A stretch of 64,000 bases of DNA from Hyphomicrobiales bacterium (GTDB lineage: Bacteria > Pseudomonadota > Alphaproteobacteria > Rhizobiales > JACESI01): contig JBDXGY010000006.1 of the NCBI GenBank assembly GCA_039989895.1, forward strand, positions 434,001 to 498,000, in the 5' to 3' direction. Positions 10,837-20,173 of this stretch are shown here, piece after piece. The notes beneath the pieces are model-generated. The model searched no databases and had not been told where the DNA came from. It was given only the letters and a program-made list of their open reading frames with translations. Numbering within the stretch: the stretch's first letter is position 1; each line of letters opens with the position of its first letter. The position numbers and the translations under genes are program-made.

Positions 10837-12769
10837 ATGTCTCTGGGGTACTCTGCTTCTTCACATAAGAGCCGGGCGCATCTTCTATTGGCTTGTATTT
10901 CCGATTGCCGATTTTTCGGGCGGGCACTTGTTCATTATCGAGCCCGTTAATCCATTTATCCCAATATGGCCACCATGATCCCTCATGTGGCGTGGCGCTT
11001 GTCTTCCACTTATCAAGATTATCTGGCTCGCTCATTTCTCCGCCAGTCATATAGCCGTATTTGTTCTTAGAGGGAGGGTTGACCACACCCGCAATGTGAC
11101 CGGATCCGGCTAATACAAATTCTACGGGCCCGCCATAAAAACTTGACCCAAGTAGGACAGACTTCGCGGGGGCTATATGGTCCTCGATAGTGGCCAGAGT
11201 GAAAACCGGGATTGTAATTTTGCCAAGATCAATATCTTGCTCCGACAGATGCATACGACCCTCGGTAATATCATTTAGCATATAAAGATGGCGCAGATAA
11301 AAAGCGTGGTTTTTAGGGGTCATGCGAGTGGAGTCTGAATTCCAATGCAAAAGATCAAAGGCAGAAGGCTCTTTGCCGCGTAAATAATTATTGACGGCAT
11401 AAGACCAAAACAGGTCATTTGACCGCAACAAATTGAAGGTTGTCGACATGCGGCCAGCTTCCAGATAACCGCGATTATCCATTACTTTTTCAAGTGCATC
11501 AATCTGCATTTCATCTATGAATACAAGAAGCTCGCCAGCATGGGTAAAGTCGACTTGCGTGGTAAAAAATGTCGCTGATGCGATGCGCTCATCGCCAGTT
11601 TGGGCCATATGCGCAAGAGCAATAGAACATAAGGTTCCCCCGACACAATAGCCGGCAAGGTCGATCTTGGTATCAGGACAGATGGACGTGACGGCATCAC
11701 AAGCGGCAAAAATGCCTTTTTCCATATAGGTGTCCCAGCCTGCATAGGCGAGATCACGATTCGGATTGACCCATGAGAGCACAAAAACGGTATTGCCTTG
11801 ATCAACCATCCATTTGATGAGAGATTTTTGCGGGTTTAGATCGAGAATATAGAATTTATTGATCCAAGGTGGCACGATCAAAACTGGGCGTTTGCGCACC
11901 GTTTTTGTGGTTGGTTCATATTGAATAACTTGGCAAATTTCATTTTGAAAGATGACTTTGCCGGGTGTGGTTGCGATATTTTCTCCGACTTTAAAAGCTG
12001 TGGGCGATGATTGGCGTATTTTAAGAGCGCCATCACCAGCTTTCATATCTTCCGCAAGCATTTTCATGCCTCGCACCAGATTTTCGCCCTTGGAAGCCAG
12101 CGTCTCACGCAAAACTTCTGGGTTTGTGCCTGCAAAATTGGAAGGGGAAACGGCATTGACCAATTGTGTTATATAGAATTGGGCTTTTAGCTTCGTATGA
12201 TCATCTAACTCATCTGCATCCTCAACCAGATCATTCGCCCAGTTTGCTGTGATAAGATAGGCCTGTTTTAGAAAATCAAAAAGCGGATTTTCTTCCCATT
12301 CCGCGTCTTTAAACCGTCGATCGTTTGAACGTGGTTCAACAACCTTTGTGCTTTCTTCGCCAGAAAAACTACGCATGGATTGCGCCCACAATTCCATATA
12401 TTGCGATGTGATGCGGGTTTGTGCTTCTAGGGCGCGCTCCGGTTTTTCGGTCCAGTATTTTCCAACTTGTGAGATAGTGTTGAAAAAATCATTCAGGCGA
12501 TCAGCCGTATCCGATTCATTGCCGCGTTCTTCAATTGGTTTTACATAGGCTGATGCAACTTTACCCATTTGCTCAACAATTTGAGCTGTATTTCGGGCAA
12601 ATGTTTCGGGATCATCAATAAGATTTTTGATATTGTAGATTGGCTCTTCAGTTCTTGAGGACTGTGAACTGTCTTGCTGTGATGTTTCGATCGAAGGTTT
12701 TAAGTGCTCAGATGCCTTAGAAGGCGTAGTTTTTCTTTTATTATCAGTGGTTTTTTTAGCTTTAGCCAT
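10835..12769 (-). CDS. phaC: Class I poly(3-hydroxyalkanoate) synthase PhaC
   Basis: A 644-residue polymerase that joins (R)-3-hydroxyacyl-CoA units into polyhydroxyalkanoate at granule surfaces. The lipase-like box GYCVGG places the nucleophile at Cys375. Other family signatures are VPPWINKFYILDL, FVLSWVNPNRDLAYAGWDTY, FDLLHWNSDSTRMTP and the catalytic His region GSGHIAGVVNPPSKNKYGY. The ~40-residue Lys/Ser/Thr-rich N-terminus is low-complexity. The ATG is preceded by AAGAGGATC. No phaA, phaB, phaR or phasin gene is nearby, which is common in this order. Length supports class I. Confidence 0.97.
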   Translation of the reverse strand: MAKAKKTTDNKRKTTPSKASEHLKPSIETSQQDSSQSSRTEEPIYNIKNLIDDPETFARNTAQIVEQMGKVASAYVKPIEERGNESDTADRLNDFFNTISQVGKYWTEKPERALEAQTRITSQYMELWAQSMRSFSGEESTKVVEPRSNDRRFKDAEWEENPLFDFLKQAYLITANWANDLVEDADELDDHTKLKAQFYITQLVNAVSPSNFAGTNPEVLRETLASKGENLVRGMKMLAEDMKAGDGALKIRQSSPTAFKVGENIATTPGKVIFQNEICQVIQYEPTTKTVRKRPVLIVPPWINKFYILDLNPQKSLIKWMVDQGNTVFVLSWVNPNRDLAYAGWDTYMEKGIFAACDAVTSICPDTKIDLAGYCVGGTLCSIALAHMAQTGDERIASATFFTTQVDFTHAGELLVFIDEMQIDALEKVMDNRGYLEAGRMSTTFNLLRSNDLFWSYAVNNYLRGKEPSAFDLLHWNSDSTRMTPKNHAFYLRHLYMLNDITEGRMHLSEQDIDLGKITIPVFTLATIEDHIAPAKSVLLGSSFYGGPVEFVLAGSGHIAGVVNPPSKNKYGYMTGGEMSEPDNLDKWKTSATPHEGSWWPYWDKWINGLDNEQVPARKIGNRKYKPIEDAPGSYVKKQSTPET

Positions 12770-13040
12770 CTGATCCTCTTAAAAGATGAACAATTCATAG
12801 TCGTATTTGTAATTAGTCTATAAAATCAGTTTCGGCTACTTTTATTGGAATCTATAAAATAATAATACCTGTAAACTTTAATTCGGTTTATGATCCTCAC
12901 TATCGAAAGTGCTTAAACTTTATGTCACGCTAGGGCGCTATACACATAATAGGTCGATGCACAGATGAATGTAATATCTTGCCTTATTTGGAACCTTATC
13001 TGTTGACAATGCTTAACAAACAAATCAACACAAAATTGAT

Positions 13041-13457
13041 ATGAAAATACACGCGCTTAACAAAACCTATTCGATCTGCCATATCCTTGGCGCAATAATG
13101 ATTGCGTGCCTTGTTGGCGGATGTGCTGCATCCCCATTAGACAGGGGTGCCTTTGACCTCGAATCTGGAAGTCCTAGTAAATTCGATTCTAAGGGCTTTC
13201 CTATTGTTTCCGCTGGGGAATACAAGCGTAATGTTCCATTGAAGCGCACGATTGAGCGTGCGCAACTTGAAGCAGATTTACAGGCCCTTGCTGAATCTCA
13301 AGCCTCAGGTGGTGTGAAAGTTGATGAGCGTCGAAGCCAGTTACTTCAACAACGTCTCAGACAAATTGCTCGTACACATGGGGCGACGGCTGAGGCGGAA
13401 ATCGCGGCTGCCTGCAAAACAGACGCCGATGGCGTGGTTACCTGTAAAACAGATTAA
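13041..13457 (+). CDS. Small putative lipoprotein of unknown function
   Basis: A 138-residue protein with a basic N-terminus, a hydrophobic stretch (GAIMIACLVGG) and a lipobox-like VGGC, giving predicted acylation at about Cys28. The mature part is hydrophilic, with a helical Gln/Arg/Ala-rich region and a C-terminal pair of cysteines (ACKTD...TCKTD). I recognise no domain. The 271-bp stretch between phaC and this gene is AT-rich with a TTGACA at 13003 as possible -35 element. It precedes the aminotransferase by 65 bp in the same direction. Confidence 0.7.
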   Translation: MKIHALNKTYSICHILGAIMIACLVGGCAASPLDRGAFDLESGSPSKFDSKGFPIVSAGEYKRNVPLKRTIERAQLEADLQALAESQASGGVKVDERRSQLLQQRLRQIARTHGATAEAEIAAACKTDADGVVTCKTD

Positions 13458-13522
13458 TTTATACAGGCGATACACCTGAAATGTGTTATGGCCAGCACAA
13501 ATTCAATTAACGGACTTTGACT

Positions 13523-14695
13523 ATGGAACAATTTCATTCGACACGGCGACTGCCCCCCTATGTTTTCGAGCCTATTAATAAACTGAAAGCCAAGGCGCGC
13601 GGTGAAGGCGCGGATATTATTGATTTAGGCATGGGCAATCCCGATCTTCCCACGCCTGATCATATTGTCGAAAAACTTGTTGAGACGGTCCACCGGCCAG
13701 ACACACACCGTTATTCTCAATCACGCGGTATTAATGGCCTGCGGAAAGCTCAAGCAGCTTATTATGAGCGCCGCTTTAATGTTACGCTTAATCCAGACAC
13801 GGAAATAGTCGCTACTCTTGGTTCAAAAGAAGGGTTTGCTAATATGGCTCAGGCGATTACCGCGCCGGGCGATGTGGTATTGGTGCCAAACCCGACCTAT
13901 CCCATTCATGCTTTTGGTTTCATTATCTCAGGCGGCGTTATCCGCTCTGTGCCTGCAACGCCGAATGAAGAGTTTTTTCGTGCCTGTGAGCGTGCGGTAA
14001 AACATTCAATCCCAAGCCCGCTTGCCTTGATTTTGAACTATCCCTCAAATCCAACGGCCTATGTAACTGATCTTGATTTTTACCGTGAGGCTGTTGCTTT
14101 TGCGAAGAAATACGATTTGTTCATTTTGTCTGACCTTGCCTATTCAGAAATCTATTTTGATGGCATCAAGCCGCCGTCTATTCTGCAAGTCGATGGAGCA
14201 AGGGATGTGGCTGTCGAATTTACATCAATGTCCAAAACATATTCTATGCCTGGTTGGCGTATGGGGTTTGCTGTTGGTAATGAACGATTGATTGCAGCAC
14301 TTGCGCGCGTGAAATCTTATCTTGATTATGGCGCTTTTACACCGATTCAAGTTGCTGCAACCGCCGCTTTGAACGGTCCTGATGACTGCATTGAGGAGGC
14401 TCGAAAAATTTATGGTGACCGGCGCGATGTGATGGTTGAATCTTTCGCACAGGCTGGCTGGGATATTCCTTCACCACCTGCGACAATGTTTGCATGGGCG
14501 CCGATTCCTGAAGCTTATCGGGAACTCGGGTCGCTTGAATTTTCCAAGCTCCTTGTTGAAAAAGCGGGTGTTGCGGTCGCGCCGGGCATTGGCTTTGGTG
14601 AATATGGCGATGACTATGTGCGCCTCGCGCTTGTGGAAAATGAGCAACGTATTCGCCAAGCAGCAAGAAACGTAAAGCGTTTCCTTGCGTCTTAA
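13523..14695 (+). CDS. Class I/II aminotransferase (AlaC / LL-DAP-aminotransferase-like)
   Basis: A 390-residue PLP enzyme with the Rhizobiales-type N-terminus MEQFHSTRRLPPYVFEPINK, IIDLGMGNPDLPTPDH, the PLP-contact segment LNYPSNPT, LSDLAYSEIYFDG, and the Schiff-base lysine in SMSKTYSMPGWRMGF. Orthologues are often labelled LL-diaminopimelate aminotransferase, but the family also covers alanine and methionine/aspartate transaminases. I chose the internal ATG at 13523 over a TTG two codons earlier because the resulting N-terminus matches the family. It lies 70 bp before hom, suggesting an amino-acid biosynthesis role. Confidence 0.88.
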   Translation: MEQFHSTRRLPPYVFEPINKLKAKARGEGADIIDLGMGNPDLPTPDHIVEKLVETVHRPDTHRYSQSRGINGLRKAQAAYYERRFNVTLNPDTEIVATLGSKEGFANMAQAITAPGDVVLVPNPTYPIHAFGFIISGGVIRSVPATPNEEFFRACERAVKHSIPSPLALILNYPSNPTAYVTDLDFYREAVAFAKKYDLFILSDLAYSEIYFDGIKPPSILQVDGARDVAVEFTSMSKTYSMPGWRMGFAVGNERLIAALARVKSYLDYGAFTPIQVAATAALNGPDDCIEEARKIYGDRRDVMVESFAQAGWDIPSPPATMFAWAPIPEAYRELGSLEFSKLLVEKAGVAVAPGIGFGEYGDDYVRLALVENEQRIRQAARNVKRFLAS

Positions 14696-14765
14696 TGCGG
14701 GACAGTGCAAAAGGACGTTTAAGCACTTTAATCATCTAATTTAGTTTTGAGCCATAGGGAATTTT

Positions 14766-16070
14766 ATGTCTGATACTCTCCGCCTCGGCATAGCTGGTCT
14801 TGGTACCGTTGGCGCTGCCTTGATGCATATTATCAATAACAATGGTTCTGGAATGGCAGCTACCACGGGGCGTTCTTTAACGGTTTGCGCAGTAAGTGCG
14901 CGCTCAAAGAATAAAGACCGTGGATTTTCCATGGATGGTATTGAATGGTTTGATGATCCTGTTGCCCTCGCAAAAAGTAATAGCTTTGACGTTTTTGTTG
15001 AATTGATTGGTGGTGATGAAGGTCCAGCTCGTGACAGTGTTGAGGCAGCGCTCAAAGCGGGTAAACATGTTGTCACAGCCAATAAAGCACTGCTTGCCAA
15101 ACATGGTGTAGCCCTTGCGCTTTTAGCCGAGAAAAACGATGTTGCACTTAATTATGAAGCAGCCGTTGCTGGTGGTATTCCTATCATCAAGACAATACGT
15201 GAAGCGCTTTCTGGCAATCAGATAAGCCGTGTGTTCGGTATTATGAATGGCACGTGTAATTATATTTTGACCCGTATGGAACGCGACGAAATCAGCTTTC
15301 AAGATTGCTTGGCAGATGCCCAGCGTCTTGGATATGCGGAAGCCGACCCGACCTTTGATGTTGGAGGGCATGATACAGCTCACAAACTCTCAATTTTGAC
15401 GAGCCTTTCTTTTGGGACACAAATCTCCTTCGATGATATCTATCTGGAAGGTATTGAAGCGATCAGCCTCGATGACATTAAAGCCGCAGATGAACTTGGT
15501 TACCGTATCAAACTCCTAGGTGTGGCCCAGCGCACAGGAACTGGCATAGAGCAACGTGTTCACCCTGCCATGGTGCCAAAAACCAGTGCCATTGCCCAAA
15601 TTGATAGCGTTACCAATGCGGTCGCGATTGAGGCGGACAAAGTGGGAAGTCTAATGCTCAGCGGCCCAGGTGCTGGTGGGGATGCAACAGCATCCGCTGT
15701 GGCTGGCGATATAGCTGACATTGCCCGTGGTTTGAAAATGCCAGTATTTGGTCGTCCGGCGGTCGATCTAGTGCCCTATGAGCGCTCTCGTATGCGCAAA
15801 CATGAGGGGGGCTACTATATAGCCCTTGATTTGCTGGATAAGTCGGGCGCTTTTGCTAGTATTGCAACCAGAATGGCTGAGTGCGACATCTCGCTTCAAA
15901 GCGTGGTACAGCGCTCAACTGACAAAGATGCTAAAAACGATGCATTGCCAGTGATTATCATTACCCACGAAACCTCTGAAAAAGCCATTGGTGAGGTACT
16001 AGATCTCCTCCTCAAGGATGGTCATGTGGTTGGCGAGCCCAAAATGATTAGAATTGAAAAATTAAACTGA
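14766..16070 (+). CDS. hom: Homoserine dehydrogenase with ACT domain
   Basis: A 434-residue NAD(P)-dependent enzyme that reduces aspartate semialdehyde to homoserine for threonine and methionine synthesis. The Rossmann motif is GIAGLGTVGAAL, followed by VTANKALLAKHG, the FGIMNGTCNYILTRM catalytic-domain signature, the substrate loop GYAEADPTFDVGGHDTAHK and a C-terminal ACT-type regulatory domain (~350-430, GGYYIALDLLDKSGAFASIA) that in relatives mediates threonine feedback. The ATG follows ATAGGGAATTTT. It precedes glpX and recJ in the same direction. Confidence 0.97.
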   Translation: MSDTLRLGIAGLGTVGAALMHIINNNGSGMAATTGRSLTVCAVSARSKNKDRGFSMDGIEWFDDPVALAKSNSFDVFVELIGGDEGPARDSVEAALKAGKHVVTANKALLAKHGVALALLAEKNDVALNYEAAVAGGIPIIKTIREALSGNQISRVFGIMNGTCNYILTRMERDEISFQDCLADAQRLGYAEADPTFDVGGHDTAHKLSILTSLSFGTQISFDDIYLEGIEAISLDDIKAADELGYRIKLLGVAQRTGTGIEQRVHPAMVPKTSAIAQIDSVTNAVAIEADKVGSLMLSGPGAGGDATASAVAGDIADIARGLKMPVFGRPAVDLVPYERSRMRKHEGGYYIALDLLDKSGAFASIATRMAECDISLQSVVQRSTDKDAKNDALPVIIITHETSEKAIGEVLDLLLKDGHVVGEPKMIRIEKLN

Positions 16071-16140
16071 ATATTGATGATAGATTTAAGTATATAATGG
16101 CAGCATATTCGTTGTTCTAATATAAAGGTCAGGAGAGTGC

Positions 16141-17133
16141 ATGTCCGCGACTGAACAAACCGGATCAGAAAGTTTGGATCGTCGATTAACGATGGAATTA
16201 GGCCGTGTAGCCGAGGCTGCAGCTGTTGGCGCCGCCATGTTGCGCGGACAAGGTGATGAAAAAGCTGCTGATCAAGCGGCAGTAGATGCCATGCGTCGTG
16301 AATTGAACCAGCTACCTATTGACGGTGTGGTACGCATTGGAGAAGGCGAACTCGATCAAGCGCCCATGCTTTATATTGGAGAACGCGTTGGTACTGGCAA
16401 GGGGCCAAAGCTTGACGTTGCGTTGGACCCGCTTGAAGGCACAACCATTTGCGCCAAGAATACCGCAAACGCACTCGCAGTGATCGCGCTTGCTGGCACA
16501 GGTAACCTGCTTTATGCGCCTGATGTTTATATGGATAAAATCGCCATTGGACCGGGATATCCAGACGGAGTGATTGATATAGATGCACCTGCTGCAGACA
16601 ACATCAAATCTCTTGCCAAAGCAAAGGGTGTGAAGCCATCGCATATTCATGCCTGTGTTTTGGATCGCCCAAGACATGCGTCACTCATTGAAGAAATTCG
16701 CTCAATAGGTGCTTCAATCCGTCTGATTGGTGATGGGGATGTAGCGGGTATCATTCATACAACAGATCCTGATGAAACCGGCACTGATATTTATATTGGC
16801 AGGGGGGGAGCGCCAGAAGGCGTCTTGGCGGCGGCAGCCCTTCGTTGTACAGGCGGACAGATATTTGGTCGTCTTGTTATCCAAAATGAAGAACAGCGCG
16901 ATCGTACAATCTCCATGGGTATTACGGACCCAAATCAGATATTCACAATGGAAGATATGGCTAAAGGCGATGTGTTGTTTGCGGCAACCGGCGTCACCGA
17001 TGGCAATATGCTGCGCGGTGTGAAATTCAACCGTGGTAAGGTGATCACAGATACAGTCGTCATGCGCTCATCAACGCGCACCGTTCGCTATATCAAAGGC
17101 GTTCATAACGATCTCTCGAAATTCCATTTGTAA
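16141..17133 (+). CDS. glpX: Class II fructose-1,6-bisphosphatase GlpX
   Basis: A 330-residue Mg/Mn-dependent gluconeogenic phosphatase. GlpX hallmarks include RLTMELGRVAEAAAVGAA, the metal-binding VRIGEGELDQAPML, the LDPLEGTT motif, GRGGAPEGVLAAAALR and the GVTDGNML segment. AGGAGAG precedes the ATG at ideal spacing. The gene sits 70 bp after hom and 1 bp before recJ, so glpX-recJ are almost certainly co-transcribed. Some alphaproteobacterial GlpX enzymes also act on sedoheptulose-1,7-bisphosphate. Confidence 0.97.
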   Translation: MSATEQTGSESLDRRLTMELGRVAEAAAVGAAMLRGQGDEKAADQAAVDAMRRELNQLPIDGVVRIGEGELDQAPMLYIGERVGTGKGPKLDVALDPLEGTTICAKNTANALAVIALAGTGNLLYAPDVYMDKIAIGPGYPDGVIDIDAPAADNIKSLAKAKGVKPSHIHACVLDRPRHASLIEEIRSIGASIRLIGDGDVAGIIHTTDPDETGTDIYIGRGGAPEGVLAAAALRCTGGQIFGRLVIQNEEQRDRTISMGITDPNQIFTMEDMAKGDVLFAATGVTDGNMLRGVKFNRGKVITDTVVMRSSTRTVRYIKGVHNDLSKFHL

Positions 17134-17134
17134 G

Positions 17135-18952
17135 ATGTCTATAGACGAAGGCCGGACCTTTCTATCAGTTAAGCAATCAATCAGCGGTAAGCGCTGGGTT
17201 GATCGTCTAACACCAAGCTTAGATACAGTGGCCCTCGATATCGCTCAAAAAGCAAATATCCCTGATCTCATTGCCCGAATTTTGGCTGGACGTGGCGTGA
17301 GAGCAGATGAGGCGGTTGATTTTCTCAATCCTACAATCAAAAACCTTATGCCTGACCCCTATGTGTTCCAAGACATGGAAGAAGCTGCAAAGCGTATAGC
17401 TGATGCGGTAGAAAAGCAGCAAACGGTTGCAATCTTTGGTGACTATGATGTGGATGGTGCCACATCTTCAGCCGTGCTGTATCGTTTTCTCACTGCATTC
17501 GGCGTGAGCGCACGCATTTACATTCCTGACCGTATTTTAGAAGGCTATGGCCCAAATCCCACTGCCATTCGCCAATTGGTTGAGGAGGGGGCAGACCTTA
17601 TCGTCACGGTTGATTGTGGTGTTTCAAGTTTTGACGCGCTCATTGAGGCTGAAAAACTAGGTGTTGATGTTGTCGTGTTGGATCATCATCAGGTTGGCAC
17701 CGAACTGCCGCCAGCGCATGCCATTGTCAATCCTAATCGGCATGATGATAGGTCAAATCTGGGACATTTGGCCGCTGTTGGCGTCACTTTTATGGCTGTG
17801 GTTGCCATTCATCGTATCTTGCGTGAGTCCGCTTCACAGGCTGATGCTGCGAAATCATTCGATTTGTTGAAATTGCTCGATCTGGTCGCCTTGGGAACCG
17901 TCTGTGATGTTGTCCCTCTACAAACGCTCAATCGTGCTTTTGTGACAAAGGGAATTATTGCGATGCGCTCTATGGGTAATATAGGTCTTTCAGCGCTTGC
18001 TCGTGTCTCTCGTGTTGAGGGGCCTTTGGAACCTTATCACCTTGGCTTTTTGCTTGGTCCGCGCATCAATGCTGGCGGGCGTATTGGAGATGCAGGGCTT
18101 GGTGCGCGGCTTCTGACGATGAGTGATGCATTTGAGGCCGATGAAGTGGCGCAAAGGCTTGATGTCTTGAATGCTGAACGCCAAGCTCTCGAAAAAGCAA
18201 TGCTGGAAGAGGCTGATGCGCAAGCATTTGCTGAAGTAGGGGTGGATGACACCGTAGAGGGCGGTCCCTCTGTCCTGATTACATCAAATACTGATTGGCA
18301 CCCGGGTGTGTTGGGTATTGTTGCCTCTCGCTTGAAAGACCGTTATCGCCGTCCAAGCTTCGCGCTGGCTTTTGATGCATCTGGTAAGGGGACAGGATCA
18401 GGGCGATCCATGAGCGGTGTTGATCTTGGAAAAGCAGTGCGTCTTGCTGTCGACGAGGGCCTCTTGCTGAAAGGCGGGGGACACGCGATGGCAGCTGGTT
18501 TGACTGTTGAGCGGGAGAAGCTTGGTGACCTTCGAATATTTTTTGAAGAAATGTTGAAAGATGATGTCGCTAAGGCGCGGGCTTCGCGCTCCATCACAGT
18601 CGATGGTGCTTTGACGTCGCGCGGTGCAAGCCTCTCACTTATGGCTGAGATTGATCGGGCTGGTCCTTATGGGCCTGGCCATCCTTCACCTATCTTTGCA
18701 TTTCCAAGTCATCGCATCACCTATGCTAATGTGGTTGGCAAAGGGCATGTGAAATTGTCATTAAAAGCAGGCGATGGGGTGAGCCTTAATGCCATTGCTT
18801 TTCGTGTTGCCGATGAACCTTTGGGAAAAGCGCTTTTGGAAAACAAACAAAAACCGGTGCATCTTGTGGGGCACCTATCAAAGAATAGCTGGCAGGGGCG
18901 GGTAACCCCGCAGTTGCGTGTGATTGATGCGGCGTTCCCCAGTCATGTCTGA
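17135..18952 (+). CDS. recJ: Single-stranded-DNA-specific exonuclease RecJ
   Basis: A 605-residue DHH-superfamily 5'-3' ssDNA exonuclease used in recombination and mismatch repair. Metal motifs are FGDYDVDGATSSA, TVDCGVS and VVLDHHQVG; the DHHA1 domain has GRINAGGRIG-like residues (GPRINAGGRIGDAG) and the GGGHAMAAGLT motif. A C-terminal OB-fold follows. The ATG is 1 bp after the glpX stop. The last codons overlap the start of the next gene by 8 bp, indicating translational coupling. Confidence 0.97.
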   Translation: MSIDEGRTFLSVKQSISGKRWVDRLTPSLDTVALDIAQKANIPDLIARILAGRGVRADEAVDFLNPTIKNLMPDPYVFQDMEEAAKRIADAVEKQQTVAIFGDYDVDGATSSAVLYRFLTAFGVSARIYIPDRILEGYGPNPTAIRQLVEEGADLIVTVDCGVSSFDALIEAEKLGVDVVVLDHHQVGTELPPAHAIVNPNRHDDRSNLGHLAAVGVTFMAVVAIHRILRESASQADAAKSFDLLKLLDLVALGTVCDVVPLQTLNRAFVTKGIIAMRSMGNIGLSALARVSRVEGPLEPYHLGFLLGPRINAGGRIGDAGLGARLLTMSDAFEADEVAQRLDVLNAERQALEKAMLEEADAQAFAEVGVDDTVEGGPSVLITSNTDWHPGVLGIVASRLKDRYRRPSFALAFDASGKGTGSGRSMSGVDLGKAVRLAVDEGLLLKGGGHAMAAGLTVEREKLGDLRIFFEEMLKDDVAKARASRSITVDGALTSRGASLSLMAEIDRAGPYGPGHPSPIFAFPSHRITYANVVGKGHVKLSLKAGDGVSLNAIAFRVADEPLGKALLENKQKPVHLVGHLSKNSWQGRVTPQLRVIDAAFPSHV

Positions 18953-20168
18953 GGTTAAATCAATAGATGTTGCCGTGATCGGCAGTGGTCCGGCGGGCTT
19001 GATGGCTGCGAATATTCTGGCTGAGGCGGGGCGCTCTGTGCAGATCTTTGACGCTAAGCCTTCTTTTGGGCGCAAGTTTTTGATGGCAGGAAAAAGTGGA
19101 TTAAACATAACAAAAACAGAGTTTAACGATATTTTTCTGAATCAATATCTGAACAAAAATTCCGTCCTTGAAAAGGCCTTGTTGTCTTTCTTGCCGGCGG
19201 ATGTTGTGCGGTGGTGCGACGCGCTAGATATTGAAACATTCACCGGTTCATCGGGGCGTGTTTTTCCAAAGGCGATGAAGGCTTCACCCTTGCTTCGTGC
19301 GCTGCTTAACGAGCTATCTGAAGTAGGGACAGTCTTTTCAACGCGTCATCGCTGGATAGGATTCGAGGGGTCTCATTTGGTTTTTGAGACGCCAGATGGT
19401 CGCTTGCTGGTTGAGGCGAAAGTCACTGTTTTTGCCCTCGGCGGCAAAAGCTGGGCAAGGCTTGGTTCGGATGGGGCATGGCAAGAAACATTCGAAAACA
19501 TGGGCGCTGATGTGGCGACCTTCAAGCCGTCAAACTGCGGGTTTGATTGTCAGTGGGATCAACACTTCATTGATAAATTTGGGGGGCAACCGGTCAAAAA
19601 TGTTGTGGCCACTTACAAGGACGTTTCTCTGCGCGGGGACTTTGTGGTGACACAAAAAGGCATTGAGGGGGGCGTCGTTTATCCACTCGCGGCATCTTTA
19701 CGTGATGGGTTAGCAGAAGGCTCCACAGCACTCAGTGTTGATTTGAAACCGGATACATCACTTGTCAAACTTGAGAAGTCATTGTCTCGTCCACGTGGTA
19801 AAAATTCATTCTCCAATCATCTTCGTAAATCCATCAAACTAAGCGGCGTGAAGGCAGGCCTTTTGCGTATGGTTGCCCCTGAAACTGACTGGAATGATGT
19901 GGCTGCGGTGGCAAGGCTTATCAAAGCCTTACCTATTCAACTTATCCAACCGCGTCCGATTGATGAGGCGATCAGTACGGCCGGGGGTGTTAAGATGGAT
20001 AATCTGGATGAGTATTTCATGCTAAAAACCCGCGCTGGTACTTTTGTCGCTGGTGAAATGCTCGACTGGGATGCACCAACAGGGGGCTATTTGATAACGG
20101 CTTGCCTTGCGACCGGTAAAGCAGCCGGTGAGGGCGCGCTTAAATGGTTGTCAGAAAATAAATCTTAA
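18945..20168 (+). CDS. TIGR03862/HI0933-family FAD-dependent flavoprotein
   Basis: A ~407-residue flavoprotein. The N-terminal dinucleotide fold is DVAVIGSGPAGLMAANILAE, followed by the family motif GRKFLMAGKSGLNITK, ALGGKSWARLGSDG, and the C-terminal AGEMLDWDAPTGGYLITACLA with GKAAGEGALKWL. Relatives (YhiN/BaiN family) are NAD(P)/FAD oxidoreductases of mostly unknown substrate. I take ATG at 18945 (ATGTCTGA overlap with recJ) over a TTG 21 bp upstream because it gives the usual short N-terminus. It converges on the acyl-CoA-dehydrogenase-like gene with a 5-bp gap and no visible terminator. Confidence 0.88.
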   Translation: MSEVKSIDVAVIGSGPAGLMAANILAEAGRSVQIFDAKPSFGRKFLMAGKSGLNITKTEFNDIFLNQYLNKNSVLEKALLSFLPADVVRWCDALDIETFTGSSGRVFPKAMKASPLLRALLNELSEVGTVFSTRHRWIGFEGSHLVFETPDGRLLVEAKVTVFALGGKSWARLGSDGAWQETFENMGADVATFKPSNCGFDCQWDQHFIDKFGGQPVKNVVATYKDVSLRGDFVVTQKGIEGGVVYPLAASLRDGLAEGSTALSVDLKPDTSLVKLEKSLSRPRGKNSFSNHLRKSIKLSGVKAGLLRMVAPETDWNDVAAVARLIKALPIQLIQPRPIDEAISTAGGVKMDNLDEYFMLKTRAGTFVAGEMLDWDAPTGGYLITACLATGKAAGEGALKWLSENKS

Positions 20169-20173
20169 AACGC

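Noticed and set aside
14766-14796. Riboswitch upstream of hom
   Set aside because: The 70-bp gap before hom shows no recognisable SAM or threonine-type structure.
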